Below are positions 16,966 to 25,081 of a stretch of 41,438 nucleotides of DNA, one piece after another. Below the pieces are notes generated by a model that saw nothing but the letters and a program-made list of their open reading frames with translations, had not been told where the DNA came from and searched no databases. Both the position numbers and the translations under genes were made by a program. Source of the stretch: Acidobacteriaceae bacterium (GTDB taxonomy: Bacteria; Acidobacteriota; Terriglobia; Terriglobales; Acidobacteriaceae); NCBI GenBank assembly GCA_027307045.1, contig DAHUXR010000035.1, positions 1 through 41,438 on the forward strand, read 5' to 3'. The stretch's first letter is position 1, and the number at the start of each line of letters is the position of its first letter.

Positions 16966-17159
16966 TCGGTATGCGCCTCTAGTATTCACTGCTGCGGCTC
17001 CTGCTGGGAGATTTACGAGACATGGGCCTATGACTTAAGCTAAAGTTTGAGGGAAATGGGGGATTCAAGGTTTTTTTACCGGTTTTTCGTTGATTCAGCA
17101 GTTCGGGAAGCGGCCACCGCGGCATCTAAACACAAGACTTGCGGGAGAGCGAGAAGACG

Positions 17160-17411
17160 ATGACCAGAGCAAATGACGAACCACAGCTTAACATCGATGA
17201 GATGCGCCTGATCGCGGATTTGAGGATCATGCATTCCAAGGTGCATGAATTATTCGAGGTCATGACAGTGCTCAAACGCGGGCACGAAGAAAGCTTCATC
17301 CGGAGATATGCGGATCATGCCATGCTGGAGAAGGACATCCAGAGGGTGGATGAAATATACCTGTGGTTTCTTAGCCTGAAAGAAGAAGGGCTAAAGCTGA
17401 GGAAAAAATGA
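17160..17411 (+). CDS. small conserved-looking hypothetical protein, helical
   Basis: The gene encodes 83 residues from an ATG at 17160; an in-frame TTG at 17139 is an alternative. A GGGAGAGCGAGAAG purine-rich stretch precedes the ATG. The protein is strongly charged and predicted all-helical (DEMRLIADLRIMHSKVHELF and later EKDIQRVDEIYLWFLSLKEEG), with no transmembrane segment. I do not recognise the family. It lies alone between the divergent ftsY promoter region and the convergent HD-GYP gene. Confidence 0.6.
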   Translation: MTRANDEPQLNIDEMRLIADLRIMHSKVHELFEVMTVLKRGHEESFIRRYADHAMLEKDIQRVDEIYLWFLSLKEEGLKLRKK

Positions 17412-17446
17412 TTCTCGCCCGGGCAAGGCAGTAGTAACAATCAACC

Positions 17447-19243
17447 TTATGCCTGAGTCTGCGCGCTGACCGCGGCTGCAGCCGTGGCTTCTTCGCCGCT
17501 TACCGTGGCCGCGCGATGGATGCGCAGCTTACCTGTCTCAAATACCTTCGTCATTGCCGCCACAACCGTGGGATCGAATTTTGTCGCTGCCAGCGAATTG
17601 ATGATACGAATCACATATTCCGGGTCCATTGCCGCCTGATACGGCCGGTTGGTGGTCATGGCATCAAACGTGTCCGCGACCATGATGATGCGTGGCATCA
17701 GAGGAATCTGTTCGCCTTTGAGCCCGTGCGGATAACCGCGGCCATCGAGCGATTCATGGTGCAGTTCGATTCCCGGCAGCATGTCCCGCAGCGCTTCCAC
17801 CGGACGCAGAATTGCGGCGCCCTTGGTGGTATGCGTCTTCATGATCTCGAATTCTTCCGGCGTAAGCGCGCCCGGTTTTTTCAGGATGCGGTCTTCAATG
17901 CCGATTTTGCCTACGTCATGCAGTTGCGCGGAGACTCGGATCTTTTCGATATCTTCTTCTTTCAAGCCCATCTCCGTGGCGATGAGGACGGAGTAACGCG
18001 TGACGCGGTCAGAATGGCCGCGTGTGTACGGATCTTTTTCGTCGACCGCGCCTGCCAGCATCTGGATGGAGCTCAGGAACAGCGTGCGGTTTTCTTCCGC
18101 GGCTTTCTTAAGATCATCGACGAACTGCTCCAGATCGTCCGTCATGGTGTTGAAAGTCTGCGCCAGTTCGCCAAACTCTGTGCGACTCTTCAGACGGACA
18201 CGATGTTTAAAATCTCCGCCGGCAATGGTGCGGCTGGATTGAGTCAGCACATGCAGCGGCGTGGTGAGACGCCGCGCCGCCCAGATACCCACAAAGATGC
18301 TGAAAGCGATGGCGATTAAAGCGGCGCGGATGGCGTCGCGACGCATGTCAGTAATGTCGATATAAGCTTCGTCCTGGGTTTTCTGCGCGACCACGGCCCA
18401 GCCCAAACCTGTTACAGGAAAATACGTGCCGAGCATCGGAATGCGGTTCTTGCCTTCCTGGACCGAGTAGTCCATGGTGACGGCGACCGGCACTTTACCC
18501 TTCTGATCGACGAAATTCTTTACCAGTTCATTGGAGTTCATGTCCTGGCCGGTGGCATAGCGCGGACTAGGCGATGCGACGACGCGGCCTGAACGATCCA
18601 CAACGAAAGTATCCAGATTTTGTGTGTTCTTGGCTTGCTGGAGCTGCTTGACCAGGTATTGCAAATCAATTACAAGCTCAAGCGATCCGAGATAGATATG
18701 ATCGGCGCTGAGGACAGGCTTCCCCACCACCATGACAGTGCGGGCTTGTTTGCCGGAACCGATAGCAAGCGGATCTCCGCTGTACTCGCGTCCGTCATGC
18801 GCAGCGGCCAGACCGCGATCCAGCTCTCTTTCCAGGAAGGTATCAGGTTCAATAGTGCCCAGTTTCAGCATTAGCTGGTTTTCTGTGTTAACCAGTCGAG
18901 CGTAAGGCACGATTGAGTCTGGATCTTCAATGTAGTTCTGCAGCAGCGCCTTTACGTCTGGCGCTTCAATGTTCTTGCCGCTCAGGTTGCCGCTGCTTGT
19001 GACCTTGATAGAGAAGGCGAGACTTGAAAGCGTGGAGTTGATATCTTTCTCGCGCTGCGCAATCGATTGGGCCAGTGTGGTGGTTACGCTGTTCTGCAAC
19101 AGTTTTTCATTGCTTCCCAGAGTTTCGCGGTTTCTGTCCACCATCTTGGTGGCATAGAAATAAAGCGGCACCACTCCCACCGCTATCAACACGATGAGAA
19201 TCAGGTAGAGAATCGGTATCCGGGCGGGCAACGGCAGTTTCAT
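17447..19243 (-). CDS. membrane HD-GYP cyclic-di-GMP phosphodiesterase with Cache-type sensor and HAMP
   Basis: The protein has 598 residues. A first transmembrane helix (about 9-30) and a second (about 302-325) flank a roughly 270-residue extracytoplasmic domain of dCache type. A HAMP domain follows at about 325-378, then a short coiled coil, then the HD-GYP domain (about 400-575). The HD-GYP motifs are HSDRVTRYS, HDVGKIG, the DGRGYPHGLKG signature and RIIMVADTFDAMT. Such enzymes hydrolyse c-di-GMP in response to an external ligand bound by the sensor. The ligand is unknown. The Ala-rich C-terminus is probably disordered. Confidence 0.92.
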   Translation of the reverse strand: MKLPLPARIPILYLILIVLIAVGVVPLYFYATKMVDRNRETLGSNEKLLQNSVTTTLAQSIAQREKDINSTLSSLAFSIKVTSSGNLSGKNIEAPDVKALLQNYIEDPDSIVPYARLVNTENQLMLKLGTIEPDTFLERELDRGLAAAHDGREYSGDPLAIGSGKQARTVMVVGKPVLSADHIYLGSLELVIDLQYLVKQLQQAKNTQNLDTFVVDRSGRVVASPSPRYATGQDMNSNELVKNFVDQKGKVPVAVTMDYSVQEGKNRIPMLGTYFPVTGLGWAVVAQKTQDEAYIDITDMRRDAIRAALIAIAFSIFVGIWAARRLTTPLHVLTQSSRTIAGGDFKHRVRLKSRTEFGELAQTFNTMTDDLEQFVDDLKKAAEENRTLFLSSIQMLAGAVDEKDPYTRGHSDRVTRYSVLIATEMGLKEEDIEKIRVSAQLHDVGKIGIEDRILKKPGALTPEEFEIMKTHTTKGAAILRPVEALRDMLPGIELHHESLDGRGYPHGLKGEQIPLMPRIIMVADTFDAMTTNRPYQAAMDPEYVIRIINSLAATKFDPTVVAAMTKVFETGKLRIHRAATVSGEEATAAAAVSAQTQA

Positions 19244-19435
19244 AAAGCCAGAGACGTAATCATCAAATTGTATGCTGAAATCACCCTAAATCTAACCAAA
19301 AAAGAGACGTTTCCCGCGATTACGGAAGTACTCCAGAGCGGTGCGGATTAGCGATTCAGCCATGCATGAATTAAGGAATTTCCCCGAGAAAAAAGCGATT
19401 TCGGGGGCATAAGAGGGAGCTGAATGAGCAGGCTC

Positions 19436-20455
19436 TTAGAACTTATCCTCCACCTTGCCGGGGCGAGTCATCAGTTCCCGAATGGCATCGTGAGGAAACT
19501 TGCCATCATGCAGGATGGCATACATTTGCTCGGTAATGGGCATTTCAACCTGGTATCGCTTGGCCAGACCCAGAGCGGCGTTTGTGGTAAGCACACCTTC
19601 CGCTACCATTCCGTGCATGCCTGCGATAATCTGCTGCAAAGGCTGTCCCTGGCCCAGTGCCTCACCGACGCTGCGATTTCGTGAGAGACCACCGGTGCAT
19701 GTGAGCACCAGGTCGCCCATGCCGGAGAGGCCAAACATGGTCTGTGGTTTAGCGCCGCATGCCACGGCAAGCCGGGTGATTTCGGCCAATCCGCGGGTGA
19801 TCAACGCGGCCACTGAATTGTGGCCCAGACCCAGGCCACTGCACACTCCGGCGGCAATGGCAATCACGTTCTTGAGAGCGCCTCCCAATTCAACTCCGGT
19901 GAGATCATCATTCATGTAAACGCGGAAGCTTGGATCGCTAAAGTCTTTCTGCACGCGCGCTGCCAGGGCGCTATCGGCAGAGGCGACGGTAACGGCAGTT
20001 GGGTGTTTCTCCGCCACTTCCTTGGCGAATGACGGGCCGCTGATGGCGCCGATCTTTGGCTCAAACCCGCAGAACCGTCCCACCACTTCATGGATTACTT
20101 GGGTCATGCGCAACAGCGTGTCATTTTCAATCCCCTTGGTGGCGCTCACAAAAATCATGTGCGGTTGAAGCCATTGCGCCATATGCTCAAAAGTCCTGCG
20201 GCAATGATGGGAAGGCATTACGCTGACAATGATTTCCGCGCCGGAGAGCGCTTCCTTGAAATCATTTGTCGCCGTGATGGAAGCCGGCAAAGCGCAGCCG
20301 GGAAGAAACAGATCGTTGGTGCGCGAACGGGCAATGCTTTGCAGGACATCTTTTTCCAGCGCCCACAAGCGCACTTCATGGTCGCCACGACGGCCTGTCA
20401 CCATGGCCAGGGCCGTGCCCCATGCTCCAGCGCCGATAACGGCGATCCGGCTCAA
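19436..20455 (-). CDS. gpsA: glycerol-3-phosphate dehydrogenase [NAD(P)+]
   Basis: GpsA reduces dihydroxyacetone phosphate to sn-glycerol-3-phosphate for phospholipid synthesis. The N-terminal GAGAWGTALA is the cofactor-binding motif. The ATKGIE, SGPSFAKEVA and GALKNVIAIAAG segments and the catalytic lysines in these blocks are intact. FGLSGMGDLVLTCTG is also typical. The length of 339 residues is normal. The start overlaps the plsY stop by 4 nt, so acceptor (plsY) and substrate (gpsA) genes are coupled. Confidence 0.95.
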   Translation of the reverse strand: MSRIAVIGAGAWGTALAMVTGRRGDHEVRLWALEKDVLQSIARSRTNDLFLPGCALPASITATNDFKEALSGAEIIVSVMPSHHCRRTFEHMAQWLQPHMIFVSATKGIENDTLLRMTQVIHEVVGRFCGFEPKIGAISGPSFAKEVAEKHPTAVTVASADSALAARVQKDFSDPSFRVYMNDDLTGVELGGALKNVIAIAAGVCSGLGLGHNSVAALITRGLAEITRLAVACGAKPQTMFGLSGMGDLVLTCTGGLSRNRSVGEALGQGQPLQQIIAGMHGMVAEGVLTTNAALGLAKRYQVEMPITEQMYAILHDGKFPHDAIRELMTRPGKVEDKF

Positions 20456-21120
20456 AGCTGCTTCTCCGCGACTTGAGGTTTACTTCCGCCGAATCGGTTT
20501 TCAGTTCCGGCAAGCAGGCGACCGATATTTTGATGATGCTTCAAAATGATGATCACCGAGACGCCGGAAGCAAGAAGCAGAGAGAGCCAGTCAGCGTTTT
20601 GCATGAAGTAGGCGGCCACAGGGAATGCGATGGCGCCAAGAATGGAGCCGAAAGAAACATAGCGTGTGATTGCCACAACAAGAATGAAAATCGCCAGAGC
20701 CAGCAGAATGGCTTTAGGAAACAAGACGCAGAATACGCCGAGAGCCGTGGCAACACCTTTGCCCCCTTTAAAACGCAGCCAGACGGGGAAGACATGGCCA
20801 AGGACGGCGCCAAGCGCTGCCAAGGCCATTAAACGCAAAGGCGGAGCGCAGGGATGTTCAACAAAGTCACCACAGAGATTGTATTTTGACCCAGCAACGA
20901 GAATGGCCAACCAGACGGCTAAAGCGCCTTTGAGCGCGTCGAGAACCAAAGTTGCTATGCCAAGCCCCTTAGCGCCGGAGCGTGCGACGTTTGTCGCGCC
21001 GATGTTTCCACTCCCGGTCTGGCGTATGTCTTCACCGCGAAAGATGCGCACCAGCAGATACCCAAAGGGAATCGAGCCCAGGAGGTAAGCGACAACGGCG
21101 ACGATGAGATAAATGCTCAT
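20452..21120 (-). CDS. plsY: glycerol-3-phosphate acyltransferase PlsY
   Basis: PlsY transfers the acyl group of acyl phosphate to glycerol-3-phosphate, making lysophosphatidic acid. It is an integral membrane protein of 222 residues with about five to seven helices. Three conserved blocks are visible: GSIPFGYLLVR near the N-terminus, GSGNIGATNVAR, and FKGGKGVATALG in the middle. A hydrophilic loop around residues 80-95 is somewhat longer than usual. It is followed directly by gpsA, which supplies its substrate. Confidence 0.95.
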   Translation of the reverse strand: MSIYLIVAVVAYLLGSIPFGYLLVRIFRGEDIRQTGSGNIGATNVARSGAKGLGIATLVLDALKGALAVWLAILVAGSKYNLCGDFVEHPCAPPLRLMALAALGAVLGHVFPVWLRFKGGKGVATALGVFCVLFPKAILLALAIFILVVAITRYVSFGSILGAIAFPVAAYFMQNADWLSLLLASGVSVIIILKHHQNIGRLLAGTENRFGGSKPQVAEKQL

Positions 21121-21133
21121 GAATTGTGTAGCG

Positions 21134-21676
21134 CTACTCGAGCCTGAATCCTTCCAGCTTGGTATATTTCGAGCCGCCTTTTTGCGGCTGGCTCTGGTAC
21201 AAGAAGAATTCGCGCGCAGTCATTGTACCGAACTGCGGCGGCGAATCAGGTACCAGCGGTCGTAACTCGCGCACAGGTCGTGAGCTCGTTCGCGCCAATG
21301 TGAGATGCGGATGGTAAGGCTTGGTTTCGCGCTCGAACCCGAGCTTTTCCAGGGCCGCATCAATAGTTGAAGCCAATCGGGGCAGATGATCGCCGCCATC
21401 GACTCCCGCCCAGAAAACGCGCGCTGCGTTGGGATTGGGAAAGAATCCCACACCGGCAAAGTTCACTTCAAAGGGCGCGATCTTGATCGATTTCAGCGCA
21501 GCTTTTATCTGGTCCACTCTGGCATCATCAACGTGGCCAACAAACTTCAACGTGACGTGCAAGCCCTCCACTCGGGCCCAACGAGCTTCAGGTGCCAGCG
21601 CGCGTGCTTGTTCCATGTATTCGGTAAGACGCGCGCGTATGTCTGCCGGTATATCCAATGCAATAAAGAGGCGCAT
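21134..21676 (-). CDS. thpR: RNA 2',3'-cyclic phosphodiesterase (2H family, LigT-like)
   Basis: The protein has 180 residues and two HxTx motifs: H40-V-T-L in the first half and HPHLTLAR near 122-129. These define the 2H phosphoesterase superfamily. The MRLFIALDIP start and the FWAGVDGG block are typical of ThpR. ThpR opens 2',3'-cyclic phosphates on RNA; the physiological substrate is not fixed. The stop of cinA lies 1 nt before its ATG on the minus strand. Confidence 0.9.
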   Translation of the reverse strand: MRLFIALDIPADIRARLTEYMEQARALAPEARWARVEGLHVTLKFVGHVDDARVDQIKAALKSIKIAPFEVNFAGVGFFPNPNAARVFWAGVDGGDHLPRLASTIDAALEKLGFERETKPYHPHLTLARTSSRPVRELRPLVPDSPPQFGTMTAREFFLYQSQPQKGGSKYTKLEGFRLE

Positions 21677-21677
21677 G

Positions 21678-22925
21678 TTACATCAGCTTGCGGCGGACCA
21701 TGTCCAGGGCTTGTTGCGTGGCCCAATGGCGTATGCGGTCGCGATCTCCGGGAAAAGTACGCTCGATGACTTCCGTATGGCTGCCGTCAGCAAGCGCGTG
21801 GAAGACCAGACCTACGGGCTTTTCATCCGATCCGCCCGCCGGCCCGGCTACGCCCGTGATGCCGATCCCAAAACTTGATTTGCAACTGTTGCGAATGCCT
21901 TCCGCAAGCGCCGCGGCAACCTGGCTGCTAACCGCGCCATGTTCCGCGATCAATAGAGGAGGAACTCCCGCCAAAGCTGTTTTGACAGAATTTTCGTAGA
22001 CCACGGCCCCGCCCAGGAAATAACGCGAACTGCCGGGAACGGAAGTGATCCTCGCGGCCAGCATGCCGCCTGTGCAGGACTCGGCCACGGCCAGCGTCTT
22101 TTCCCGCATGCCCAGGTAATAACCAACAATCTGTTCCATGCTCTCGCCTTTGGTGGCAAAGATGGCGTCTTCAAACTCGTCCTCAAGCAGAGTAGCCAGC
22201 GCATCGACACGTTTCTGCGCTTCTTCAAACGAACTGGCCTGCGCGCGGAGATGCAGCTGCACTTCGCCGGGCGTTCCGGCAAGGATTGTCGTCTCAACGC
22301 CCTGGGCTGCTTTGTAAATCGGCGCTGCACGCTTATCGACCATTGATTCGCCAATCATGCCGATTTTCAATTCGCGAGTGGCGATGTGTTGCGCCGGAAC
22401 CAGCCTCTTCAAGCGCTCGAAGACATGCTCTTCAAACATCCCACGGAGTTCATGCGGCGGCCCGGGCAAGAGAACAATGATTGCATGGCCATACTGATCG
22501 TCAATATGCAGGAACTGTCCCGGTGCTGATCCGCGTTTGTTGTCGAGCGCGTCAGCGCCATCAATCACGTCGCCCTGGCGTTCATTGTTTTCCGCCATCT
22601 TCCAGCCGCGGGCGGCAAAGCGCGCGCGCAGATCTTCCACAATGCGGGCATGGCGCTTAAGCGGACGGCCCAGCGTTTCTGCCACGCACTCACGGGTAAG
22701 GTCGTCTTCAGTGGGACCGAGGCCTCCCATAAAGATGACGACGTCGGCACGTGAGAGCGCAATACGGGCGACATTGATCAGATCAGGACGGCGATCGCCC
22801 ACAATGGTTTTGAAGCTTACTTCCACGCCTAAACGATTCAGTTGCTCGGTGAGGAAGAGCGAGTTCGTGTCCTGGCGGAATGGAGTCAGCAGCTCCGATC
22901 CGATGGCAATGATCTCAGCGTTCAC
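21678..22925 (-). CDS. cinA: CinA-family protein (nicotinamide-nucleotide amidase)
   Basis: CinA proteins combine an N-terminal MoCF-binding-like domain (COG1058, about 1-170) with a C-terminal NMN deamidase domain (about 255-415). The first is shown by IGSELL, FMGGLGPTEDDLTRE and LLPGPPHEL. The second carries ESCTGGMLAARITSVPGSS written in two motifs (ESCTGG and VPGSS), GITGVAGPAGGS and KPVGLVF. The length of 415 residues is that of the two-domain form. The likely role is recycling NMN to NaMN, with a possible ADP-ribose pyrophosphatase activity. Confidence 0.93.
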   Translation of the reverse strand: MNAEIIAIGSELLTPFRQDTNSLFLTEQLNRLGVEVSFKTIVGDRRPDLINVARIALSRADVVIFMGGLGPTEDDLTRECVAETLGRPLKRHARIVEDLRARFAARGWKMAENNERQGDVIDGADALDNKRGSAPGQFLHIDDQYGHAIIVLLPGPPHELRGMFEEHVFERLKRLVPAQHIATRELKIGMIGESMVDKRAAPIYKAAQGVETTILAGTPGEVQLHLRAQASSFEEAQKRVDALATLLEDEFEDAIFATKGESMEQIVGYYLGMREKTLAVAESCTGGMLAARITSVPGSSRYFLGGAVVYENSVKTALAGVPPLLIAEHGAVSSQVAAALAEGIRNSCKSSFGIGITGVAGPAGGSDEKPVGLVFHALADGSHTEVIERTFPGDRDRIRHWATQQALDMVRRKLM

Positions 22926-22934
22926 CTTAGCAGT

Positions 22935-23987
22935 TTAAATGAGAGAAAGGCCCTGGACGCCCCAGGTGAGATAGAAAACGGCATTGGTGGTGACCAGCAC
23001 CGCGCCGCCAGTCCGGTTGAAAGCCAGCCCAACCAGGCCATGTCCGGCAATTACCAGGCTGGCGTGCTTATCCGGTGTGATTTTTACAATGCCGCGCTTG
23101 CCACCCAACGATGCTGCGACGTAGAGATTTCCCTGGAGATCGAAAGCGAGGCCCTGGGGACGCCCCAGTCCGCGATAGAAGACCGCGACTGTGCCGTGAG
23201 GATCGACGCTATAAACGGCGTCAAAGCTCGAATTGGTGGGACCTGTCACGTATAGAGTGCCGTCGGGAGCAAAAGCAAGATGATAGGCGGCAACGCTTGG
23301 TTCCAAAGTGGCAAATACAAAAATTTGCCTGTCCGGTGCGATGCGCCAAATGGTCCCGCTACGATCGCCCACATAGAGATTACCGGATTTATCAAAAGCG
23401 ATCCCGGTGGCGACACCCATTCCTTCAGCGTAAGTGCTGAGCGTGCCGTTGGGAGCGACGCGGTACACTGTGCCGTCATAGCGCGAGGAAACATACAGCT
23501 GTCCCTGTGGATCAAAGGCCATGCCAGTGGCGTTCATCAGCTCTGGCAGAAATGGCTTGACGTTGTAATCAGGGTCAATTTTGTAAATCGCCACCGGGAC
23601 TTTTTGTCCGCGACCGCCGGAATAAGTGACGTAGATGTTTCCGTCCCGGTCAATGGCAGGATTGGCGACAGGATGCAGACTCTCTGCGATAGGCTGAGCA
23701 ATTTTGAGTTCGCGACCGTTGCTTACGTATCCATTGTTTTGGACGGTGACCAAACCGGACTGGGCGCCAAAAGGCACACGCGCAATCACAAAATCTTCTG
23801 AGCTGACCACAATGGGACCGCGCATGCCACTGAACAATACTTCAGGGCGCGCTAATTGCGGAGGCTTAAGAGCGCGCCCCAGAATACGGACTTCGCCTCC
23901 AGGGAGTGAAGCGGGTGGGTCGATGGCTTCAATATAGGGGTTGCCATCTACATTCTTCTTGCCCAGCAGGCTTTCAGTAATTCCCAT
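22935..23987 (-). CDS. NHL/SMP-30-like beta-propeller protein with N-terminal IPT/TIG-like domain
   Basis: This is a protein of about 350 residues. Residues 15-95 look like an IPT/TIG immunoglobulin-like fold (YIEAIDPPASLPGGEVRILG). The rest consists of about six propeller blades with the pattern 'a.g.afd..GnlYv.....g.i.ri.p.g'; examples are AFDKSGNLYVGDRSGTIWRI and AFDLQGNLYVAASLGG. No signal peptide is evident. Starts are uncertain: the ATG at 24023 would overlap pgpA by 25 nt, and I prefer the ATG at 23987, 11 nt after the pgpA stop. No catalytic residues can be named, so it is taken as a binding or scaffold protein. Confidence 0.8.
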   Translation of the reverse strand: MGITESLLGKKNVDGNPYIEAIDPPASLPGGEVRILGRALKPPQLARPEVLFSGMRGPIVVSSEDFVIARVPFGAQSGLVTVQNNGYVSNGRELKIAQPIAESLHPVANPAIDRDGNIYVTYSGGRGQKVPVAIYKIDPDYNVKPFLPELMNATGMAFDPQGQLYVSSRYDGTVYRVAPNGTLSTYAEGMGVATGIAFDKSGNLYVGDRSGTIWRIAPDRQIFVFATLEPSVAAYHLAFAPDGTLYVTGPTNSSFDAVYSVDPHGTVAVFYRGLGRPQGLAFDLQGNLYVAASLGGKRGIVKITPDKHASLVIAGHGLVGLAFNRTGGAVLVTTNAVFYLTWGVQGLSLI

Positions 23988-23998
23988 GGAGGTGTGGC

Positions 23999-24484
23999 CT
24001 AACGCGCTATAAAGTGCAGCCATATCTGAAGCAAGGCAAGCGCGTAAAGCCCTGCGCCAACGTCATCCATCATGATTCCAGTCCCACCCGGCAACGCTTC
24101 CAGGCGGCGCAGAGGGAACGGTTTCACTATGTCAAAGCTACGAAAGAGTATAAAACCCGCGAGCATGTATTTCCAATTCACCGGGGCGGCGATCAACGCG
24201 ATCATCTGGCCGGCAACTTCATCAATCACCACAAATCCGGGGTCTTTGATGCCGCTTTCACGCGCTACCACGGTGGACGGAGGAATGCCGATGAGGGTCA
24301 CCAGCGCCGAAATGGCGATAGCGGCGGGAACAAGCCATGCCGACGGAAGCCACAAGCTGGCGGCCCACCAGAGCGCGATTGTTACGGCAGATGCCCATGT
24401 TCCCGAGCCCGGCTGCAGATGCCCGATGCCAAAGAATGTGGCGATCAGCCAGGAAACGCGGGATTTGGGAGCGGTATTTGGCAA
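23999..24484 (-). CDS. pgpA: phosphatidylglycerophosphatase A
   Basis: PgpA removes the phosphate from phosphatidylglycerol phosphate to give phosphatidylglycerol. It is a 161-residue membrane protein with about four helices. Signatures are GIGHLQPGSGTWASA near residue 20, the acidic DPGFVVIDEVAGQMIAL, FRSFDIVKPFPLRRLE and GIMMDDVGAGLYA near the C-terminus. With gpsA and plsY it makes three phospholipid genes in one minus-strand run. Confidence 0.94.
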   Translation of the reverse strand: MPNTAPKSRVSWLIATFFGIGHLQPGSGTWASAVTIALWWAASLWLPSAWLVPAAIAISALVTLIGIPPSTVVARESGIKDPGFVVIDEVAGQMIALIAAPVNWKYMLAGFILFRSFDIVKPFPLRRLEALPGGTGIMMDDVGAGLYALALLQIWLHFIAR

Positions 24485-24520
24485 CGCAAGTTCTTCTAGT
24501 GAAGCAAACTTACCTTACAT

Positions 24521-24727
24521 TCATTTCGTCGCGGGTGAAACGGCGACCTGCTTTGACAGGCCCAGGCGTCTCATCAAACGTTCCGCCTTCTTCGCGCTTC
24601 CGGAGAGGCCGGTGAACTCCGTCAGCCATTCGCGAAATGCAGTGTTGAGTGATTTGCCCTGAGTGCAGGCCACGAGTTTGGCCTGCCTGATTAGGTGTTC
24701 ATCGGCGCTAAAAGTAATTTTCTTCAT
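24521..24727 (-). CDS. small ribbon-helix-helix (VapB/antitoxin-like) protein
   Basis: The gene encodes 68 residues from the ATG at 24727, with GGGAAAA just upstream; a longer in-frame start at 24763 is less likely. The N-terminal KKITFSADEHLIRQAKLVA followed by GKSLNTAFREWL is the strand-helix-helix pattern of Arc/MetJ-type DNA-binding antitoxins. No toxin ORF (for example a PIN domain) lies next to it: yacG is upstream and pgpA is downstream. It could be an orphan antitoxin or a plain regulator. Confidence 0.65.
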   Translation of the reverse strand: MKKITFSADEHLIRQAKLVACTQGKSLNTAFREWLTEFTGLSGSAKKAERLMRRLGLSKQVAVSPATK

Positions 24728-24823
24728 ACTTTTCCCAGATAGGAAGGATCGTTTGTTGCTCAAGACATTCTAAGCCTTTTAACCCTGAACGATCTAAAGA
24801 GTGATCAGCGGATGGCCAGAAAC

Positions 24824-25060
24824 CTATTGTTCCGACGAATCGCCGTCTGGATCTCGCTTCAGCTTTGATTGCTGTTCGGCCAAATCCTCAAGTAGCTCGG
24901 GATCATTGATCTTGGTGGAGATCACATACCCGCCGCTGGCCCATTTGCCCAAGTCGATGGTGCGGCAGCGGTCGCTGCAAAAGGGGAAATCTTCCTGCGT
25001 CCTCAGCACGAGCGTGCGGCAGATAGGACAGCGAAGCGCAAGCGGCTTTTTCTTCGGCAT
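24824..25060 (-). CDS. yacG: YacG-like zinc-ribbon protein (DNA gyrase inhibitor family)
   Basis: This 78-residue protein has the four YacG zinc cysteines C11, C14, C28 and C32 (CPIC and CSDRC), followed by the family signature IDLGKWASGGY. The C-terminal tail is acidic and probably disordered. In E. coli YacG binds GyrB and inhibits gyrase; the role here is inferred from the family. It lies about 20 nt downstream of rimO. Confidence 0.9.
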   Translation of the reverse strand: MPKKKPLALRCPICRTLVLRTQEDFPFCSDRCRTIDLGKWASGGYVISTKINDPELLEDLAEQQSKLKRDPDGDSSEQ

Positions 25061-25081
25061 ACAAAGTTAGATGATAGGCGA

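Noticed and set aside
17516..18319. 267-codon open frame antisense to the HD-GYP gene
   Set aside because: The sense strand carries full HD-GYP and HAMP motifs; the antisense frame has none and an unusual composition.
19380..19415. CCCCGA/TCGGGG hairpin downstream of gpsA
   Set aside because: It has a 6-bp stem with a long loop and no T-run on the minus strand, too weak to call a terminator.
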